Origin: Raphanus sativus
Taxonomy: Eukaryota; Streptophyta; Magnoliopsida; Brassicales; Brassicaceae
DNA: 64,000 nucleotides
Direction: 5' to 3'
Assembly (NCBI RefSeq): GCF_000801105.2
Contig: NC_079513.1
Coordinates: forward strand, 25,016,273 to 25,080,272
Under the pieces are notes generated by a model. It saw only the letters and a list, made by a program, of their open reading frames with translations. It was not told where the DNA came from and searched no databases. Positions 62,838 to 64,000 of the stretch are shown here, piece after piece. Position numbers and translations under genes: made by a program. The number at the start of each line of letters is the position of its first letter. Positions within the stretch are counted from its first letter, which is position 1.

Positions 62838-62942
62838 GGAGAAGGGATCAGAAAATAGGCTTGATTTCCTCTGATGAGAGGAAATATAAAAATCGCTCAG
62901 TATAATCAAATTCGATCATCTGGGGAAATTGTCATCACCTCC
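62838..62942 (-). ncRNA. Candidate box C/D snoRNA, copy 2
   Basis: A 105-nt unit on the minus strand with box C (GTGATGA), a D' box (ATACTGAGCG), box D (TTTTCTGATCC) and the same GGAG/CTCC terminal pairing. A perfect 7-bp hairpin, TTTCCTC...GAGGAAA, lies in its middle. Conservation of both ends and both boxes with a more variable middle fits a small structured RNA better than a protein or a transposon. Confidence 0.58.
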
Positions 62943-63028
62943 AATTCTCCACAAGTTAAATGTTAAAAAAAAAACTTTATTATAATGCAACAAAAAAAAG
63001 CTAATGTAATTGAAATCAAAGAAAAAAA

Positions 63029-63134
63029 GGGAGAAGGATCAGACTAATTGGCTCGACTTTACTCTGTTGAGAATAAGTTCTAATTCGCTCAGTATAAACA
63101 GTTTCGATCATCTGGGGAAATTGTCATCATCTCC
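63029..63134 (-). ncRNA. Candidate box C/D snoRNA, copy 3
   Basis: The promoter-proximal and most diverged copy: box C ATGATGA after GGAG, D' TACTGAGCG, box D GTCTGATCC, end CTCCC. The sequence before D' and D differs from copies 1 and 2, as expected if guides diverged, whereas CAATTTCCCCAGATGATCG after box C is kept. Spacing to copy 2 is about 190 bp. Confidence 0.55.
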
Positions 63135-63505
63135 ATTATCTCCTCTTTATTTGTTCGATAAAAACAGTGCCGGAAGACTACGTTCAGACAATACAATTCA
63201 ATATCTTAAGCTGTCTAGATCAACACAGATACCATATAAAATCTCCCCTAAGCTACAAACTCGTGATGGTGAAAAACACTGAGGCTTTTCGTATATAAGC
63301 CAAAACGAATAGTAGATATAGGGAACGAGTATGGCGTCAGCTCATACGCAACGAACATGAACAAGAACGGTGGTAATCAGTAAAAGTGACGCATATAAGC
63401 AAAATTGAGAAGAAAAACAAAACACAGTGAAAATTCAAAGACGGATCTAGCGGAAAAGAACTGAACGGCTGTGGTTGGTTCATTCAGACAGAGGTTTAGT
63501 CAAAG

Positions 63506-63624
63506 GTTTTATAGGTACTTATCAGATGAGGCGGTTGTCATATAACCCTAATAACCCGCGTGTTATTCACGTGACTCGTTTTATTTGTGTAAAATTTCTA
63601 TTTGGGCCTCATACTTTGTGGGCC
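63506..63624 (-). promoter_or_regulatory. Site II / telo-box / TATA promoter of the RNA cluster
   Basis: Reading leftward on the minus strand there are two GGCCCA site II motifs (63619-63624 and 63603-63608), a telo-box-like TTAGGGTT (63544-63551) and then TATAAAAC (63506-63513). Site II plus telo-box is the known promoter signature of plant ribosomal protein and snoRNA genes. No suitable protein frame follows, and the three snoRNA-like repeats lie about 370 bp downstream. Confidence 0.6.
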
Positions 63625-64000
63625 TCCAGTAAGTGGCAACTACTATACGAATATCTGATCAATTTGTTACTTTTTTTATATATTCCTGGAAAATAAATTC
63701 TCTAGAAAGCGAAATAGACCATGAGAAAACTCACAAACAACAAAAAAGTAGATTATGATTTTAAATGTATTGAGTATGTTTATCGTGCAAGAATTTCAAA
63801 TTAACAATATAATTATGCATAACAAGGTTTTCTTCTCCCCAATAATCTATAACAAAAACAATGAAAATGAAAATGAAAATCAATCTGCATATAGTATACA
63901 ATGTGTAATAGTATAAAAGGGGTATACCGTATACAACGATAGTATTGAATATAAATCAGAAAATAATTGTAAGACGTTTGTAATAATGTTTTGTAACTAA
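63625..64000. other. AT-rich right edge
   Basis: No gene, RNA or element recognised. A short GAAAAT repeat occurs near 63860-63880. Confidence 0.4.

Noticed and set aside
62622..63134. CRISPR-like array or satellite
   Set aside because: Only three ~105-nt units at uneven spacing in a plant nuclear context; the box C/D layout explains them better.

Overview
The window reads as nuclear DNA of a Brassicaceae plant, most likely Brassica or a close relative. Many-exon genes with GT-AG introns, AT-rich spacers and Helitron, MULE, LINE, SINE and Emigrant-type elements show a plant nuclear genome. From memory, the gene order matches part of Arabidopsis chromosome 5: alkenal reductase, exportin-1A, PP4R2-like, papain-like and cystatin-related genes, an acidic SAP/LisH-like protein gene, then phytoene synthase. 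Several genes I expect between these are missing, as in a fractionated polyploid subgenome. Gene identities come from recalled families; no search was run.

Layout. 1-162: first exon of an alkenal reductase (-), cut by the edge. 2006-9581: exportin-1/CRM1 (+), 32 exons, intact. 10340-12775: PP4R2-like gene (-), 8 exons, intact. 13.0-22.6 kb: gene-free and full of transposons (a Helitron, a GC-rich retro-insertion, a LINE fragment and two adjacent fold-back MULEs with telomere-like interiors). 23.2-24.8 kb: a broken papain-like gene (+) with a SINE just upstream. 25.7-45.6 kb: seven cystatin-related genes, all on the minus strand, four intact and three broken. This array is interrupted by relics of the PP4R2 5' end and of the papain-like gene, an Emigrant-like MITE, a 3.2-kb LINE and an RNase H relic. 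45.8-47.0 kb: a Helitron. 47478-49903: acidic protein gene (-), intact. 51.0-53.0 kb: phytoene synthase, which I read as a pseudogene with several frameshifts. 55.1-59.6 kb: two copies of a CUL4-like gene reduced to the N-terminal part. 59.6-60.9 kb: unrecognised open frames. 62.6-63.6 kb: three tandem ~105-nt RNA-like repeats on the minus strand behind a site II/telo-box/TATA promoter, the best candidate for an unannotated system here (a box C/D snoRNA cluster).

How it fits together. Exportin-1 and the PP4R2-like protein are housekeeping genes. The middle of the window is a birth-and-death region: a PP4R2 5' end - papain-like - cystatin-related block occurs twice in the same order (12.5-26.6 kb and 27.2-30.4 kb), and the cystatin-related unit was then amplified. 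The lost phytoene synthase and the truncated cullins show the same process of duplication followed by decay.
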